This document shows positions 17,859 to 26,594 of a DNA stretch of 64,000 nucleotides, in pieces. How positions within the stretch are numbered: the first letter of the stretch is position 1; each line of letters starts with the position of its first letter. The notes below the pieces were generated by a model, which was not told the origin of the DNA, ran no database searches, and saw only the letters and a program-made list of their open reading frames with translations. This DNA comes from Anaerolineae bacterium (lineage in GTDB: Bacteria > Chloroflexota > Anaerolineae > Caldilineales > Caldilineaceae): positions 175,881 through 239,880 of the forward strand of contig JAUIHI010000007.1 in the NCBI GenBank assembly GCA_030432295.1, read 5' to 3'. A program made the position numbers and the translations under genes.

Positions 17859-18239
17859 ATGGACCAGCTATACCGCGAGGCCATCCTCGACCACTACAAA
17901 CATCCGCGACGCAAAGGCCATATCGACGGCCCGGATATCCACTATCACGACACCAATCCCTTCTGTGGGGATGAGATTACGATTGAGTTGAAAGTGACCG
18001 ACGGCGTTGTGGTGGACGCAGCCTTTGACGGTCGCGGCTGTGCCATCAGCCAGGCCAGCGCCTCGATGATAATGGAGGAGATCGTCGGCATGTCCGTGGA
18101 TGATCTCAAAGATTGGGGCAAAGAGGATATTCTAGATCTGCTGGGCATTGAGATCGGCCCAGTGCGCCTCAAGTGTGCGCTGCTGCCGTTGAAGGCGTTG
18201 AAGGCTGGGCTGTATGGCCTGGACGAATGGCCGGAATAA
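17859..18239 (+). CDS. sufU: Fe-S assembly sulfur acceptor SufU
   Basis: Zinc-dependent partner of SufS that receives the persulfide. 126 residues: FCGDE (Cys36, Asp38), GRGCAISQAS (Cys61) and RLKCALLPLKAL (Cys106). A Lys rather than His before the third cysteine is SufU-like, but the stretch between the second and third cysteines is short (45 residues), nearer to IscU than to classical SufU (about 145 residues). The ATG at 17859 has GAAAGA upstream. Confidence 0.92.
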   Translation: MDQLYREAILDHYKHPRRKGHIDGPDIHYHDTNPFCGDEITIELKVTDGVVVDAAFDGRGCAISQASASMIMEEIVGMSVDDLKDWGKEDILDLLGIEIGPVRLKCALLPLKALKAGLYGLDEWPE

Positions 18240-18243
18240 AAAA

Positions 18244-18318
18244 GTGATCCGTAATCAGTGAGCAATAATCAGTTGGCTGACGCTACGCCACCACTGATAA
18301 CTGTTCACCGATCACTGG
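18244..18318. repeat. Imperfect hairpin, AATCAGTGA word family
   Basis: GTGATC...AATCAGTGAGCAATAATCAGT pairs with CACTGATAACTGTTCACCGATCACTGG with bulges, between sufU and the Rieske gene. Confidence 0.65.
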
Positions 18319-18342
18319 TGACTATCACAACTGGTGAGGAAA

Positions 18343-18663
18343 ATGACAGAAGATTTTGCAAAAGTAGCCAGCCTGTCCGAACTCCCTGTGGGTGGGCGCA
18401 AACTGGTGGAGATCGACGGTGTGCGCATCGCCATCTTCAACCTGGACGGGGAACTGCACGCGATTGAGGACGTCTGTACCCACGACGGCGGGCCGCTGGT
18501 AGAAGGGGAAGTGATGAACGATTGCCAGGTGGAATGTCCCCGCCACGGCGCCCGCTTTGACATCCGCACGGGCGCGGCCCTGTCTATGCCCGCCTTTGAA
18601 GCCACCAATACCTACGCCGTGGAAATTGACGGCGACGACATTTTTGTAGAGAGACCGTTCTAA
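18343..18663 (+). CDS. Rieske [2Fe-2S] ferredoxin-like protein
   Basis: 106 residues. Cluster ligands are in CTHDGG (Cys-x-His) and CPRHGARFD (Cys-x2-His). It has the compact fold of a soluble Rieske ferredoxin, as found in suf operons or dioxygenase systems. The ATG at 18343 follows GAGGAA. In this place it could be an electron donor for cluster assembly or repair (inference). Confidence 0.9.
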   Translation: MTEDFAKVASLSELPVGGRKLVEIDGVRIAIFNLDGELHAIEDVCTHDGGPLVEGEVMNDCQVECPRHGARFDIRTGAALSMPAFEATNTYAVEIDGDDIFVERPF

Positions 18664-18680
18664 AGCTGGAGAGCTATCCT

Positions 18681-19004
18681 ATGTCTGACAATACCCTGCC
18701 TACACCCGACGAAGTGCGGGCCGAGATCAAAGCCAATGTGCGCGACCCGGAACTGATGATGAATATCGTCGATCTGGGGCTGATCTACGACATCGAAGTG
18801 AATGAAGAAAAGCACGCGGAGATTACAATGACGCTGACCAGCCCCGGCTGTCCCGCGGGTCCCCAGATCATCACCGACGTGCAACGCACCACCCACAATG
18901 CCTTCCCCAACCTGGACGAAGTAAACGTCCATCTGGTCTGGACACCCTTCTGGAATCCCGATATGATGTCGGACGATGCCAAGGATGAGTTGGGGATTTT
19001 TTAG
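18681..19004 (+). CDS. sufT: SufT-like DUF59/MIP18 protein
   Basis: 107 residues; DUF59 core DVRDPELMMNIVDLGLIYDI, LTSPGCPAGP with the conserved Cys55, and a C-terminal VHLVWTPFWNPDMMS. Family members support cluster transfer to apo-proteins. Last gene of the suf operon; 17 bases after the Rieske gene, ahead of the hairpin at 19031-19093. Confidence 0.9.
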   Translation: MSDNTLPTPDEVRAEIKANVRDPELMMNIVDLGLIYDIEVNEEKHAEITMTLTSPGCPAGPQIITDVQRTTHNAFPNLDEVNVHLVWTPFWNPDMMSDDAKDELGIF

Positions 19005-19030
19005 GGGCTGGCTGAATCGTTGATTGATTT

Positions 19031-19093
19031 AGAAAAGAGAAGCGTGGGACGTGGGAACAGTGACTGATCCCACGTCCCACGCTTCTCTTTTCT
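19031..19093. terminator. Perfect 26-bp hairpin at convergent junction
   Basis: Arms 19031-19056 and 19068-19093 are perfectly complementary with an 11-base loop; the right arm ends CTTCTCTTTTCT. It lies between the suf operon and the convergent HEAT-like gene, and can terminate both. Confidence 0.88.
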
Positions 19094-19099
19094 TTCGGA

Positions 19100-20656
19100 T
19101 CAGTCCTGCCCGCTGGTTCGGCGCTTCATCAACAACAGCAGCCCAACTTCCAGCATCATTTCCACCAGCGGATGGTCCGCCGGGGCCGTGTGGGTAAATC
19201 CTTCCGCCAGCAGCACCGCGTGCTGGGCGTGCTGGGGATGGCCGGCAATCGACAGCCAGGCCGCCTGGGCCAGCAGCCCGGCCTGGACTTCTACACCCAG
19301 CGCCTGCTCGACCTGTGGCGTGAAGAGTTCCCGCTTCAGTGTGACAAGCGCGCTGCGAAAGGCCGGTTCGTCGTCGGCGGGGAGATGACTCGCCGCCGCC
19401 AGCATTCGGCTGTTCTGAAAAAACCAGCCAGCCATCGCCGGGTGGCGCAGGAGTGTGGCCGCGATTTCGTCCAGTTGAGAACCGTTCTTCTGCCAAAGCG
19501 CGGGGCCAGCGGTGAGCAGTGTCTCCAGCTCGTCGGAGAGTTCGGCCCTCTCCGCCAGGAAGAGATAGGGATTGTAAAAAGTGTATTCTTCTGGCAAGGG
19601 CTTGGGTTTGGGCTGTTGCCAATGGGCAGTCACGGCCTGTTCCAGTCGCCAACGGGCATACGCTACCGGCACTTCCAGAAAGACGGTTGGCAATCCATTA
19701 GTCAGGGCAACGTTCACCATTTCGCCTACAGAACGCGGGGCGGGCAGATATTGGGGGTCCACCGCTTCGCTGCCGAAGGTGTCCAGCAGGCCGGTGCTGG
19801 CGTTGATGCGCAGGCCGATGAGTATATTTGCACTGGGATCAGTGTCGGTGCGCAGAAACCAGACATCCTGGGTTCCGTCCAGCGAGCTGGGAGTGATCAG
19901 CGCCCGCCAGCCCGTCAAAGGCGCGGGCTGGTAGCGCACGCCGAGAAAACGCAGTTTGCGCAGGCTTCGCTCGGCCACCTGGGCCAGTTCGGGTTTCAGA
20001 TTCTGCTGAAGGGTGTGCAGCGCTCGCGCCGCGGCCTGGGCAGCATCGCTCTGACGGATGGCCCCCAGCATATCCAGTGCAGCCTGCGCTACCCCGTCTC
20101 GCCTGTCATAGGCGATCAGCCGCAACAATTCGGGCCGGTCCACTTCATCCAGCCGCCCCAGCAGTTCCATCACCTGATGGGCCACCTGCTCGTTTTCCTG
20201 GCGCATCTGGCGCACATATTCCAGCAGAATGTAGTGGTTTTCGTGGCTCTCGGCCAGGGCTTCCTGCAAGCTCTGCATCACCACCGTTTCCGGGTCTTTC
20301 AGATCGCTCATCAGTCCCGGCGCAAGCTCCGCCTCCAGAAAACGTTCCAGAATCATCGCCGCGGTGATGCGGGTCTGGGTCGGGTTTCCCCGATTGGCCG
20401 CCTCTTTGCGCAGGACAGTGACCGTCTCGTCGTAGGGAAGAAGGGTCGCCAGCCGTCCCAATCCGCCCCGCACTTGGCTGCTGGAATTGTCCAGATATTT
20501 GGAAAGGGTGGAAAGGATCAGCAGGGGTTCGTAGTTCTGGGCGATGGCGCGCACCCGGGCCAGCAACTCAGCCTCGGATTGGGTGTCCGAGAGTGCGTTC
20601 ATATCTTCGGTGAGTTGGCGGCGTGCCTGAAATGTGTTGACAATTTTATCGCTCAT
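19100..20656 (-). CDS. HEAT-like repeat protein, unknown function
   Basis: 518 residues. The N-terminal about 245 residues are helical repeats, with leucine-rich helices such as LLILSTLSKYLDNSSSQVRG and LLELVRQ-like segments, typical of HEAT/ARM arrays. The remaining half has a mixed fold with no recognised motif; no signal or membrane segment. The ATG at 20654-20656 has no Shine-Dalgarno, and an extended -10 ends eight bases upstream, so the transcript is probably leaderless. It faces dnaX divergently and converges on the suf operon. Confidence 0.75.
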   Translation of the reverse strand: MSDKIVNTFQARRQLTEDMNALSDTQSEAELLARVRAIAQNYEPLLILSTLSKYLDNSSSQVRGGLGRLATLLPYDETVTVLRKEAANRGNPTQTRITAAMILERFLEAELAPGLMSDLKDPETVVMQSLQEALAESHENHYILLEYVRQMRQENEQVAHQVMELLGRLDEVDRPELLRLIAYDRRDGVAQAALDMLGAIRQSDAAQAAARALHTLQQNLKPELAQVAERSLRKLRFLGVRYQPAPLTGWRALITPSSLDGTQDVWFLRTDTDPSANILIGLRINASTGLLDTFGSEAVDPQYLPAPRSVGEMVNVALTNGLPTVFLEVPVAYARWRLEQAVTAHWQQPKPKPLPEEYTFYNPYLFLAERAELSDELETLLTAGPALWQKNGSQLDEIAATLLRHPAMAGWFFQNSRMLAAASHLPADDEPAFRSALVTLKRELFTPQVEQALGVEVQAGLLAQAAWLSIAGHPQHAQHAVLLAEGFTHTAPADHPLVEMMLEVGLLLLMKRRTSGQD

Positions 20657-20663
20657 AGCCTGT

Positions 20664-20672
20664 AGTATACCA
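20664..20672 (-). promoter_or_regulatory. Extended -10 promoter of leaderless gene
   Basis: On the minus strand TGGTATACT (TG at the extended position plus TATACT at 20664-20669). Transcription would begin at about 20657, one base before the ATG. No clear -35 was found. Confidence 0.55.
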
Positions 20673-20697
20673 GAAAGTCGGGGAAATTCGTTTCTTT

Positions 20698-20726
20698 TTG
20701 CCAGCCGGTTGGCGAGGTGGTACACT
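20698..20726 (+). promoter_or_regulatory. Promoter of dnaX-ybaB-recR
   Basis: TTGCCA (20698-20703) and TACACT (20721-20726), 17 bases apart. The start site would be about 35 bases before the GTG of dnaX. Confidence 0.7.
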
Positions 20727-20769
20727 AGCGTAGTTACGAATTGCGAGTTGCGAATGAGGAGTTGGCCCA

Positions 20770-22437
20770 GTGGCGCAAGCACTCTACCGAAAGTGGCGCA
20801 GTCGAACATTTGACGAGGTTGTGGGTCAGGAGCACGTGACCCAGACCCTGCGCAACGCGCTGCGGGACAACCGGGTGGCCCATGCTTATCTATTTTCTGG
20901 CCCCAGGGGCACAGGCAAGACCAGCACCGCCCGTATTCTGGCCAAAGCGCTCAACTGCACCGGGCCGGAAGAAGATCGCCCCTGCGATGTCTGCCCCACC
21001 TGCGTCGCCATCAGCGAAGGGCGGATGCTGGACCTGATTGAAATCGACGCGGCCAGCAACAACGGCGTGGACGATATCCGGGAGCTGCGGGACAAAGTGG
21101 GCTTTCGCCCCAGCGAAGGCACATACAAAATTTACATTATTGACGAAGTGCATATGCTCAGCACCAGTGCTTTCAATGCGCTGCTGAAGACGCTGGAAGA
21201 GCCGCCGCCCCACGCCCGCTTTGTCCTGGCGACGACCGAACCCCACAAAATTCCGGCGACTGTCCATAGCCGCTGCCAGCGCTTCGACTTCCGTCGCATT
21301 CCGGTGGTGGAGATTGCCGGGCATCTGCGCCACATCGCCACCGAAGAGAATGTCCAGGCCGAGGACGCCGCGCTGACGGCGATTGCCCGCAGTGCCCAGG
21401 GCTGTATGCGGGACGCCATCAGCCTGCTGGACCAGATGACCAGCTACGGTGCAGAGGCGATTTCCCTGGAGCAAGTGCATCAGGTGCTGGGCAGCGTCGC
21501 CAGCGAGTCGGTCTCCGGCTTTGTGGATGCCCTGGCCGACCAGAATGTGGCTGGCGGTCTGCAACTGGTCCACAGTCTGCTGCTGGCCGGGGCCAGTTTG
21601 CAGGAATTTACGACGCAAGTGGTGGAGCATCTGCGCGGGGTGATGCTGGTGCAGATGACTGGCGACAGTGGCTTGCTCGACGACCGCTCTCCGGAGACGG
21701 TCAAGCGCATGGAAGTCCAGGCCCGCAAGCTCACCCAGCCCCAGACCCTCTACGCAGTCAAACGCTTTGGCGAGGCCATCGGAGAATTGAAAGGGGGCTA
21801 CCAGCCCCAACTGCCCCTGGAACTGGCGCTGATCGAAGTCGTGCGTGGGCCCGCGGCTACAGTTGTTCAGGCGACAGCGCCCGCGCAGCCAGCGGCTGCC
21901 CAGCCCGCGCCCGCTACACCAACGCCCGCTACGCCAGCCCCAGCCAAGGAGGCCCCCGCAGACAAGAAAACGGCTGCGTCGCCCAAGGAAGAGAAGACGG
22001 CAGCCAGCGCAGCCGAGAGCGCGCCTGTTCCCCTGGACCAGGGCGCGGTCAGCAAATTGCGTGCCCAGTGGAACGACGTACTGTCTGCCGTGCGCGAGCA
22101 GTGTGGCCTGAAGCAGCAGGCCGCACTGCGGGCTGTTCGGGACATCGCCATCGGCGAAAATGCGATTGCCCTTTCCTTTGGCAACAACAAATTCGCCAAA
22201 GATATGATTTCCGAAGGGGAAACGCTGGCCCAGGTCAGTGGAATTCTGGCCCAATTTGTCGGGCGGCAGGTGACAGTAGAGTGTCAGGAGGGCGAGACGG
22301 CTACCCTCTCCGCCGCGGCGGGCCGGGTGGTGCGGGACGAGCGGACAGCGGATGGACCCGATCCCCTGCTCGAATTCGCGGTCAGCGAACTGGGCGCAGA
22401 GGTGAAGGACGAAAAGGGCGGGAAACGCAAAAAGTAG
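20770..22437 (+). CDS. dnaX: DNA polymerase III gamma/tau subunit
   Basis: Clamp-loader ATPase. 555 residues; YRKWRSRTFDEVVGQEHV, Walker A SGPRGTGKTST, the zinc module NCTGP...CDVCPTC, DEVHMLS, LEEPPPHARFVLATTE and the sensor region of AAA+ domains. An Ala/Pro-rich linker (about residues 358-420) leads to a C-terminal tau-like domain. The start is GTG 20770 with AGGAG ten bases upstream. ybaB and recR follow, the standard gene order. Confidence 0.96.
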   Translation: MAQALYRKWRSRTFDEVVGQEHVTQTLRNALRDNRVAHAYLFSGPRGTGKTSTARILAKALNCTGPEEDRPCDVCPTCVAISEGRMLDLIEIDAASNNGVDDIRELRDKVGFRPSEGTYKIYIIDEVHMLSTSAFNALLKTLEEPPPHARFVLATTEPHKIPATVHSRCQRFDFRRIPVVEIAGHLRHIATEENVQAEDAALTAIARSAQGCMRDAISLLDQMTSYGAEAISLEQVHQVLGSVASESVSGFVDALADQNVAGGLQLVHSLLLAGASLQEFTTQVVEHLRGVMLVQMTGDSGLLDDRSPETVKRMEVQARKLTQPQTLYAVKRFGEAIGELKGGYQPQLPLELALIEVVRGPAATVVQATAPAQPAAAQPAPATPTPATPAPAKEAPADKKTAASPKEEKTAASAAESAPVPLDQGAVSKLRAQWNDVLSAVREQCGLKQQAALRAVRDIAIGENAIALSFGNNKFAKDMISEGETLAQVSGILAQFVGRQVTVECQEGETATLSAAAGRVVRDERTADGPDPLLEFAVSELGAEVKDEKGGKRKK

Positions 22438-22440
22438 GAC

Positions 22441-22515
22441 GCAGACTAACGCAAATGAACGCAGATTTTTCGGTGCCTATCTGTGTTTATCAGTGTTCAT
22501 CAGTGGCTAATTTCA
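22441..22515. repeat. Imperfect hairpin with CACTGATGAACACTGAT word
   Basis: Contains ACGCAAATGAACGCAGAT near 22449-22466 and, at 22486-22508, the reverse complement of 8378-8400. Lies in the dnaX-ybaB gap. Confidence 0.65.
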
Positions 22516-22537
22516 TAAGTGGACAGGAGTAGGATTC

Positions 22538-22951
22538 ATGGCAAAGAAATCAAAGAACATTCGTCAGCGCCGGTTTGGGACAGGCGAAGGCTTTGCGGGT
22601 GGTGGTGCAGCGGCAGCGGGTGGTGGTATGCCCGGCGGAATGGGCGGCGGCAACCTGATGGCCCAGGTGCGCAAGATGCAGGAAGAGATGGAAAAAACCC
22701 AGGAGGAATTGGGCCAAGTAGAGGTAACCGGCACGGCTGGCGGCGGAATGGTGGAGATTGTGATGGACGGCCACCAGGCGGTCAAGGCTGTGCGGCTGAA
22801 GCCCGAAGTGGTGGACCCGGAGGACGTGGAAATGCTGCAAGACCTGCTCCTGGCCGCGCTCAACGACGCCACAGAAAAGGCCAAAGCCCTGGCCGAGGAA
22901 CGTATGGGCGATGTAACCGGCGGGGTAAATATTCCCGGCCTCGGACTGTAG
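22538..22951 (+). CDS. ybaB: YbaB/EbfC nucleoid-associated protein
   Basis: DNA-binding dimer encoded with recR in most bacteria. 137 residues; the YbaB core starts at LMAQVRKMQEEMEKTQEEL and includes VTGTAGGGMVEIVMDG. A 40-residue N-terminal extension rich in glycine (GGMPGGMGGGN) and basic residues precedes it, longer than usual. ATG 22538 follows GGAGTAGG. Confidence 0.92.
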   Translation: MAKKSKNIRQRRFGTGEGFAGGGAAAAGGGMPGGMGGGNLMAQVRKMQEEMEKTQEELGQVEVTGTAGGGMVEIVMDGHQAVKAVRLKPEVVDPEDVEMLQDLLLAALNDATEKAKALAEERMGDVTGGVNIPGLGL

Positions 22952-23030
22952 GTATTGAATATTGGGTATTTGGTATTGGGCGGTGAGGATCGTGACTACC
23001 CAATATCTAATATCTAATACCCAATACCTA
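22949..23030. repeat. Hairpin, TATTGGGTATT family
   Basis: AGGTATTGAATATTGGGTATT pairs with AATACCCAATACCT and related words on the right; slipped pairings are possible because the arms are tandem. It sits between ybaB and recR. Confidence 0.7.
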
Positions 23031-23054
23031 TTTTCGTCTTCTCACGAAAATAGG
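23027..23054. repeat. 11-bp hairpin covering the recR ribosome binding site
   Basis: CCTATTTTCGT (23027-23037) pairs with ACGAAAATAGG (23044-23054). The AGG of the right arm is the only Shine-Dalgarno-like sequence ahead of the recR ATG at 23062. Confidence 0.8.
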
Positions 23055-23061
23055 TGCCTTT

Positions 23062-23682
23062 ATGCAATCCCTCGCCCAGCCCGTCTCCAGTCTCATCGAC
23101 GCTTTCAGTCGGCTGCCCGGCATTGGCCCCAAAAGCGCCAGCCGGTTGGCCTATTTTCTGCTGCGGGCCGACAGCGAAATTAGCCTCAATCTGGCCGCGG
23201 CCCTGACCGAACTGAAGGAGAAGACTGTTTTCTGTTCGGTCTGTCACAACATCGCCGACCGTCAGCCCTGCGCCATCTGCGACAACCAACAGCGGGACCA
23301 GTCGATTATTTGCGTAGTGGAAGAACCCCTGGATGTGCAGGCCATCGAGCGCACGGGCGCGTTCCAAGGCGTCTATCACGTGCTACACGGCTCCATCTCT
23401 CCGGTGGAGGGCATCGGCCCGGACGACCTGAAGATTCGGGAACTGCTCAAACGGGTGCAGGAGAGTGAAAAGGGCGACGAGGAAAAAGCAGTGAAGGAAT
23501 TGCTGCTGGCGACCAATCCGAATCTGGAAGGGGAAGCCACGGCGATGTACATTTCCCGGCTCTTCAAACCTCTAGGGTTGCGGGTGACCCGGCTGGCGCG
23601 CGGTCTGCCCACCGGCGGCGATCTGGAATATGCGGATGAGTCCACCCTTTCCAACGCGCTGGCGGGTCGGATGGAAATGTAA
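23062..23682 (+). CDS. recR: Recombination mediator RecR
   Basis: Recombination repair factor acting with RecF/RecO. 206 residues; helix-hairpin-helix FSRLPGIGPKSASRLA at the N-terminus, the zinc module CSVC...CAIC, a Toprim domain (VVEEPLDVQAIERTG and HVLHGSISPVEGIGPDDL) and the C-terminal TRLARGLPTGGDLEYAD. Its translation may be controlled by the preceding hairpin. Confidence 0.97.
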   Translation: MQSLAQPVSSLIDAFSRLPGIGPKSASRLAYFLLRADSEISLNLAAALTELKEKTVFCSVCHNIADRQPCAICDNQQRDQSIICVVEEPLDVQAIERTGAFQGVYHVLHGSISPVEGIGPDDLKIRELLKRVQESEKGDEEKAVKELLLATNPNLEGEATAMYISRLFKPLGLRVTRLARGLPTGGDLEYADESTLSNALAGRMEM

Positions 23683-23740
23683 TGTGAGAATCTGTGCTCA
23701 TCTGCGTCCTAAACATCTCTGACAGAGCGGGACTTTCTGC

Positions 23741-25450
23741 ATGGCTGAAACGGTAAAAACCCACAATAAACTGGCCGCGCTCAAACGGGCGTGGCAGGAC
23801 GATTCCCTGGCCCCGGTGACGCGTCGCTTCCTCGAACGGAGACAGCGCTTCACCACCAGCAGCGACACTATCGAAGTCGAGACCGTCTATACGCCAACCG
23901 AGTGGCCCGGCGATCCCGACGCTGCCCAGGCTGCGGCCTATACGGAAAAGCTCGGCTTCCCCGGCGACTACCCCTTCACTCGCGGTGTGCAACCCAATAT
24001 GTACCGGGGCCGCCTATGGACAATGCGCCAGTACGCGGGTTTCGGCTCGGCCCAGGAGAGCAACCAGCGCTACCACTACCTCATCGCCCAGGGGCAGACC
24101 GGCCTTTCCGTCGCCTTCGACCTGCCCACGCAGATCGGCTACGACGCGGATCACGACTTTGCGTTGGGCGAAGTGGGCAAAGTCGGCGTCTCCATCAGTA
24201 GCCTGGCCGATATGCGCACCCTCCTGGCCGGCATCCCTCTGGACAAAGTGAGCATCAGTATGACCATCAACGCGCCGGCCGCGGTGCTGCTGGCAATGGT
24301 CATTGCAGTTGCCAAAGAGACGGGCGTTCCCGTCTCCCAACTGCGGGGGACAGTGCAGAACGACATCCTCAAAGAGTACATTGCGCGGGGCACGTACATC
24401 TTCCCGCCCGGCCCGTCCATGCGGCTGATTACGGATATGTTCCGCTTCTGCGCGGCAGAAGTGCCCAAGTGGAATACGATTTCCATCAGCGGCTATCACA
24501 TCCGGGAAGCGGGCAGCACGGCGGTACAGGAGGTGGCCTTCACCCTGGCCAACGCTGTCGAGTACGTCCAACAGGCCATCAACGCGGGTCTGGATGTGGA
24601 CCGTTTCGCCGATCAGCTCAGCTTCTTCTTCAACGCCCACAACAATTTTCTGGAAGAGGTCGCGAAATTCCGGGCCGCCCGCCGCCTGTGGGCCAAAATT
24701 ATGCGGGAACGTTTCGGCGCCCAGAAGCCCCAAAGCTGGCGTCTGCGCTTCCACACCCAGACCGGCGGCAGCACTTTGACAGCGCAGCAGCCCGACAATA
24801 ACGTCGTGCGGGTGACAGTCCAGGCCCTCTCGGCGGTGCTGGGCGGAACCCAAAGCCTGCACACCAATTCCCGTGACGAAGCCCTGGCCCTGCCCACGGA
24901 AAAGGCCGTGGAGATCGCCCTGCGCACCCAGCAGATTCTGGCCTATGAAAACGGCGTGGGCGATGTGGTGGACCCGCTGGGTGGCAGCTACTACATCGAA
25001 TGGCTGACCGACGAAATCGAGCGTCAGGCCCAGGCGTATATCGACCGCATGGATGGAATGGGTGGCGCGCTGCGGGCGGTGGAGGAAGGCTTTGTCCAGC
25101 GGGAGATTCAGGAAGCCGCCTATCAGGCCCAGCGGGCCGTCGAGTCGGGTGAGCAGTTGGTGGTGGGCGTCAACCGCTTCCAGAGCGACGAGACCGCCAT
25201 CCCCGACCTGCTGCGGGTGGACGAGCGGGTGCAGACCGCGCAGGTGGATGCCCTGGCCCGGTTGCGCGCCGAGCGGGACGATGCGTCGGTACAGTCCATT
25301 CTCGCCCGCATCCGCCAGTCCGCAGCCCAGCCCGACGCGCCGCTAATGCCCCTTTTCGTCGAAGCGGTGGAATCCGAAGCTACCCTCGGCGAAATCTGCG
25401 ACGCCCTGCGCAGTGTCTTTGGGGAATACGAGCCGGGGAATTGGGTGTAA
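23741..25450 (+). CDS. Methylmalonyl-CoA mutase, catalytic domain only
   Basis: 569 residues of the large-subunit TIM-barrel domain: [45 protein letters not shown] and [19 protein letters not shown]. There is no C-terminal B12-binding domain (no DxHxxG is present in this protein), so it must work with a separate small subunit encoded elsewhere, as in archaeal-type mutases. An isobutyryl-CoA or hydroxyisobutyryl-CoA mutase is an alternative. Directly followed by a thioesterase. Confidence 0.9.
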   Translation: MAETVKTHNKLAALKRAWQDDSLAPVTRRFLERRQRFTTSSDTIEVETVYTPTEWPGDPDAAQAAAYTEKLGFPGDYPFTRGVQPNMYRGRLWTMRQYAGFGSAQESNQRYHYLIAQGQTGLSVAFDLPTQIGYDADHDFALGEVGKVGVSISSLADMRTLLAGIPLDKVSISMTINAPAAVLLAMVIAVAKETGVPVSQLRGTVQNDILKEYIARGTYIFPPGPSMRLITDMFRFCAAEVPKWNTISISGYHIREAGSTAVQEVAFTLANAVEYVQQAINAGLDVDRFADQLSFFFNAHNNFLEEVAKFRAARRLWAKIMRERFGAQKPQSWRLRFHTQTGGSTLTAQQPDNNVVRVTVQALSAVLGGTQSLHTNSRDEALALPTEKAVEIALRTQQILAYENGVGDVVDPLGGSYYIEWLTDEIERQAQAYIDRMDGMGGALRAVEEGFVQREIQEAAYQAQRAVESGEQLVVGVNRFQSDETAIPDLLRVDERVQTAQVDALARLRAERDDASVQSILARIRQSAAQPDAPLMPLFVEAVESEATLGEICDALRSVFGEYEPGNWV

Positions 25451-25953
25451 TGGACAAGCAACCCAACAGCCATTTCTGCTTCATCTGCGGTGTGAAGAAT
25501 GTTGCCGGTGTGCAGGTGCGCTTCTATGAAACCCGCGCTGACGACAACAGCCCGGAAGTCCTCGCCCGTTTCTGCGGCCAGCCCATCCACCAGGGCTATC
25601 CGGGACGGATGCATGGCGGCGTCCTCACCGGCATTCTGGACGAGACAATGGGCCGAGCCATCAACTACGGCGCGGGGGAGTCGGTGGACACTTGGGGTGT
25701 CACCGCCAATCTGGACCTGCGCTTTCTGCTGCCTGTGCCACTGGATGTGGAACTGACCGCGCGTGGACGCATCACCAGCGAAAACCGCCGCCTCTTTCAG
25801 GGCAGTGGCGAAGTCTATCTGCCCGATGGACGGGTAGCCGTGACCGCCACTGGCAAGTTTTTCAAGTTGGGGCTGGACGAAATCTCCGACGCAGACCCGA
25901 CTGCACTGGGCTGGCAGATATATCCCGACGAGGAGAGGAGTACGGAAAGATGA
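25450..25953 (+). CDS. Hotdog-fold thioesterase (PaaI-like)
   Basis: 167 residues with the PaaI/YiiD hotdog pattern: MHGGVLTGILDETMGRAI, then WGVTANLDLRFLLPVPLD. The N-terminus starts with an FCFICG pattern. Its ATG uses the last A of the mutase stop codon, so translation is coupled. It may clean up stray acyl-CoA of the mutase pathway (inference). Confidence 0.88.
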   Translation: MDKQPNSHFCFICGVKNVAGVQVRFYETRADDNSPEVLARFCGQPIHQGYPGRMHGGVLTGILDETMGRAINYGAGESVDTWGVTANLDLRFLLPVPLDVELTARGRITSENRRLFQGSGEVYLPDGRVAVTATGKFFKLGLDEISDADPTALGWQIYPDEERSTER

Positions 25954-26231
25954 GTGCACTGGTTGTTTCTCGCTACGTCACCCGCAAAGCAGATTTGCCA
26001 AGTGGTGAGCCAATTATCGCTGACACAAAAACGCCTGTGCGGGCCATTGTCGAACTGTGGCGACTGGGCATTGCGCCAGAGGATATTGTTCTGCATTTGC
26101 CCCATCTGAATTTGGCACAAGTGTTTGATGCGCTCAGCTTTTATATGGATAATCAGAGCGAAATCAACGGGTACATTGAGAAAAACCGAATCCCGGATCA
26201 CCTGGTACATCCGGCCATTCTGGGCCATTAG
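25950..26231 (+). CDS. DUF433 antitoxin-like protein
   Basis: 93 residues: VVSRYVTRKADLPSGEPIIADTKTPVRAIVELWRLG, the DUF433 HTH-type pattern, then IVLHLPHLNLAQVFDALSFY. Overlaps the thioesterase stop by four bases (ATGA). With the next gene it forms the widespread DUF433-DUF5615 pair, treated as a toxin-antitoxin or regulator module. Confidence 0.85.
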   Translation: MSALVVSRYVTRKADLPSGEPIIADTKTPVRAIVELWRLGIAPEDIVLHLPHLNLAQVFDALSFYMDNQSEINGYIEKNRIPDHLVHPAILGH

Positions 26232-26239
26232 TTGAAACG

Positions 26240-26584
26240 ATGAATCTGTTTGCTACACTTTATCTGGATGAAGACGTTTCCGCATTGCTTGCCACATTGC
26301 TTCGTGCACGTGGGATTGACACAACGACAGCGCGGGAAGAGCAAATGCTTGGACGGTCGGACCCAGATCAATTGCAGCAGGCCGTGAAGTCAGGGCGGGC
26401 GATTGTGACTCACAATCGTGTCGATTTTGAAGAGATTCACATCGAGTACATTGCGCGGGGAATCACACATTTTGGCATTATCGTGGCACAGCGTCGTGAT
26501 GTCTATGAAATAGCACGCCGGTTGGGTCTGCTGCTGGACACGTTGACAGCCGACGAAGTTACAAACCAACTTCTCTACATTTGA
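26240..26584 (+). CDS. DUF5615 PIN-like protein, toxin partner of DUF433
   Basis: 114 residues; LYLDEDVSALLATLLRARGID, TTAREEQMLGRSDPDQL and VTHNRVDFEEIH, the DUF5615 (PIN-like) motif with aspartates D11, D13, N and D in place for metal binding. Eight bases after DUF433. The pair interrupts the mutase-epimerase gene group. Confidence 0.87.
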   Translation: MNLFATLYLDEDVSALLATLLRARGIDTTTAREEQMLGRSDPDQLQQAVKSGRAIVTHNRVDFEEIHIEYIARGITHFGIIVAQRRDVYEIARRLGLLLDTLTADEVTNQLLYI

Positions 26585-26594
26585 GGATAGGCCA

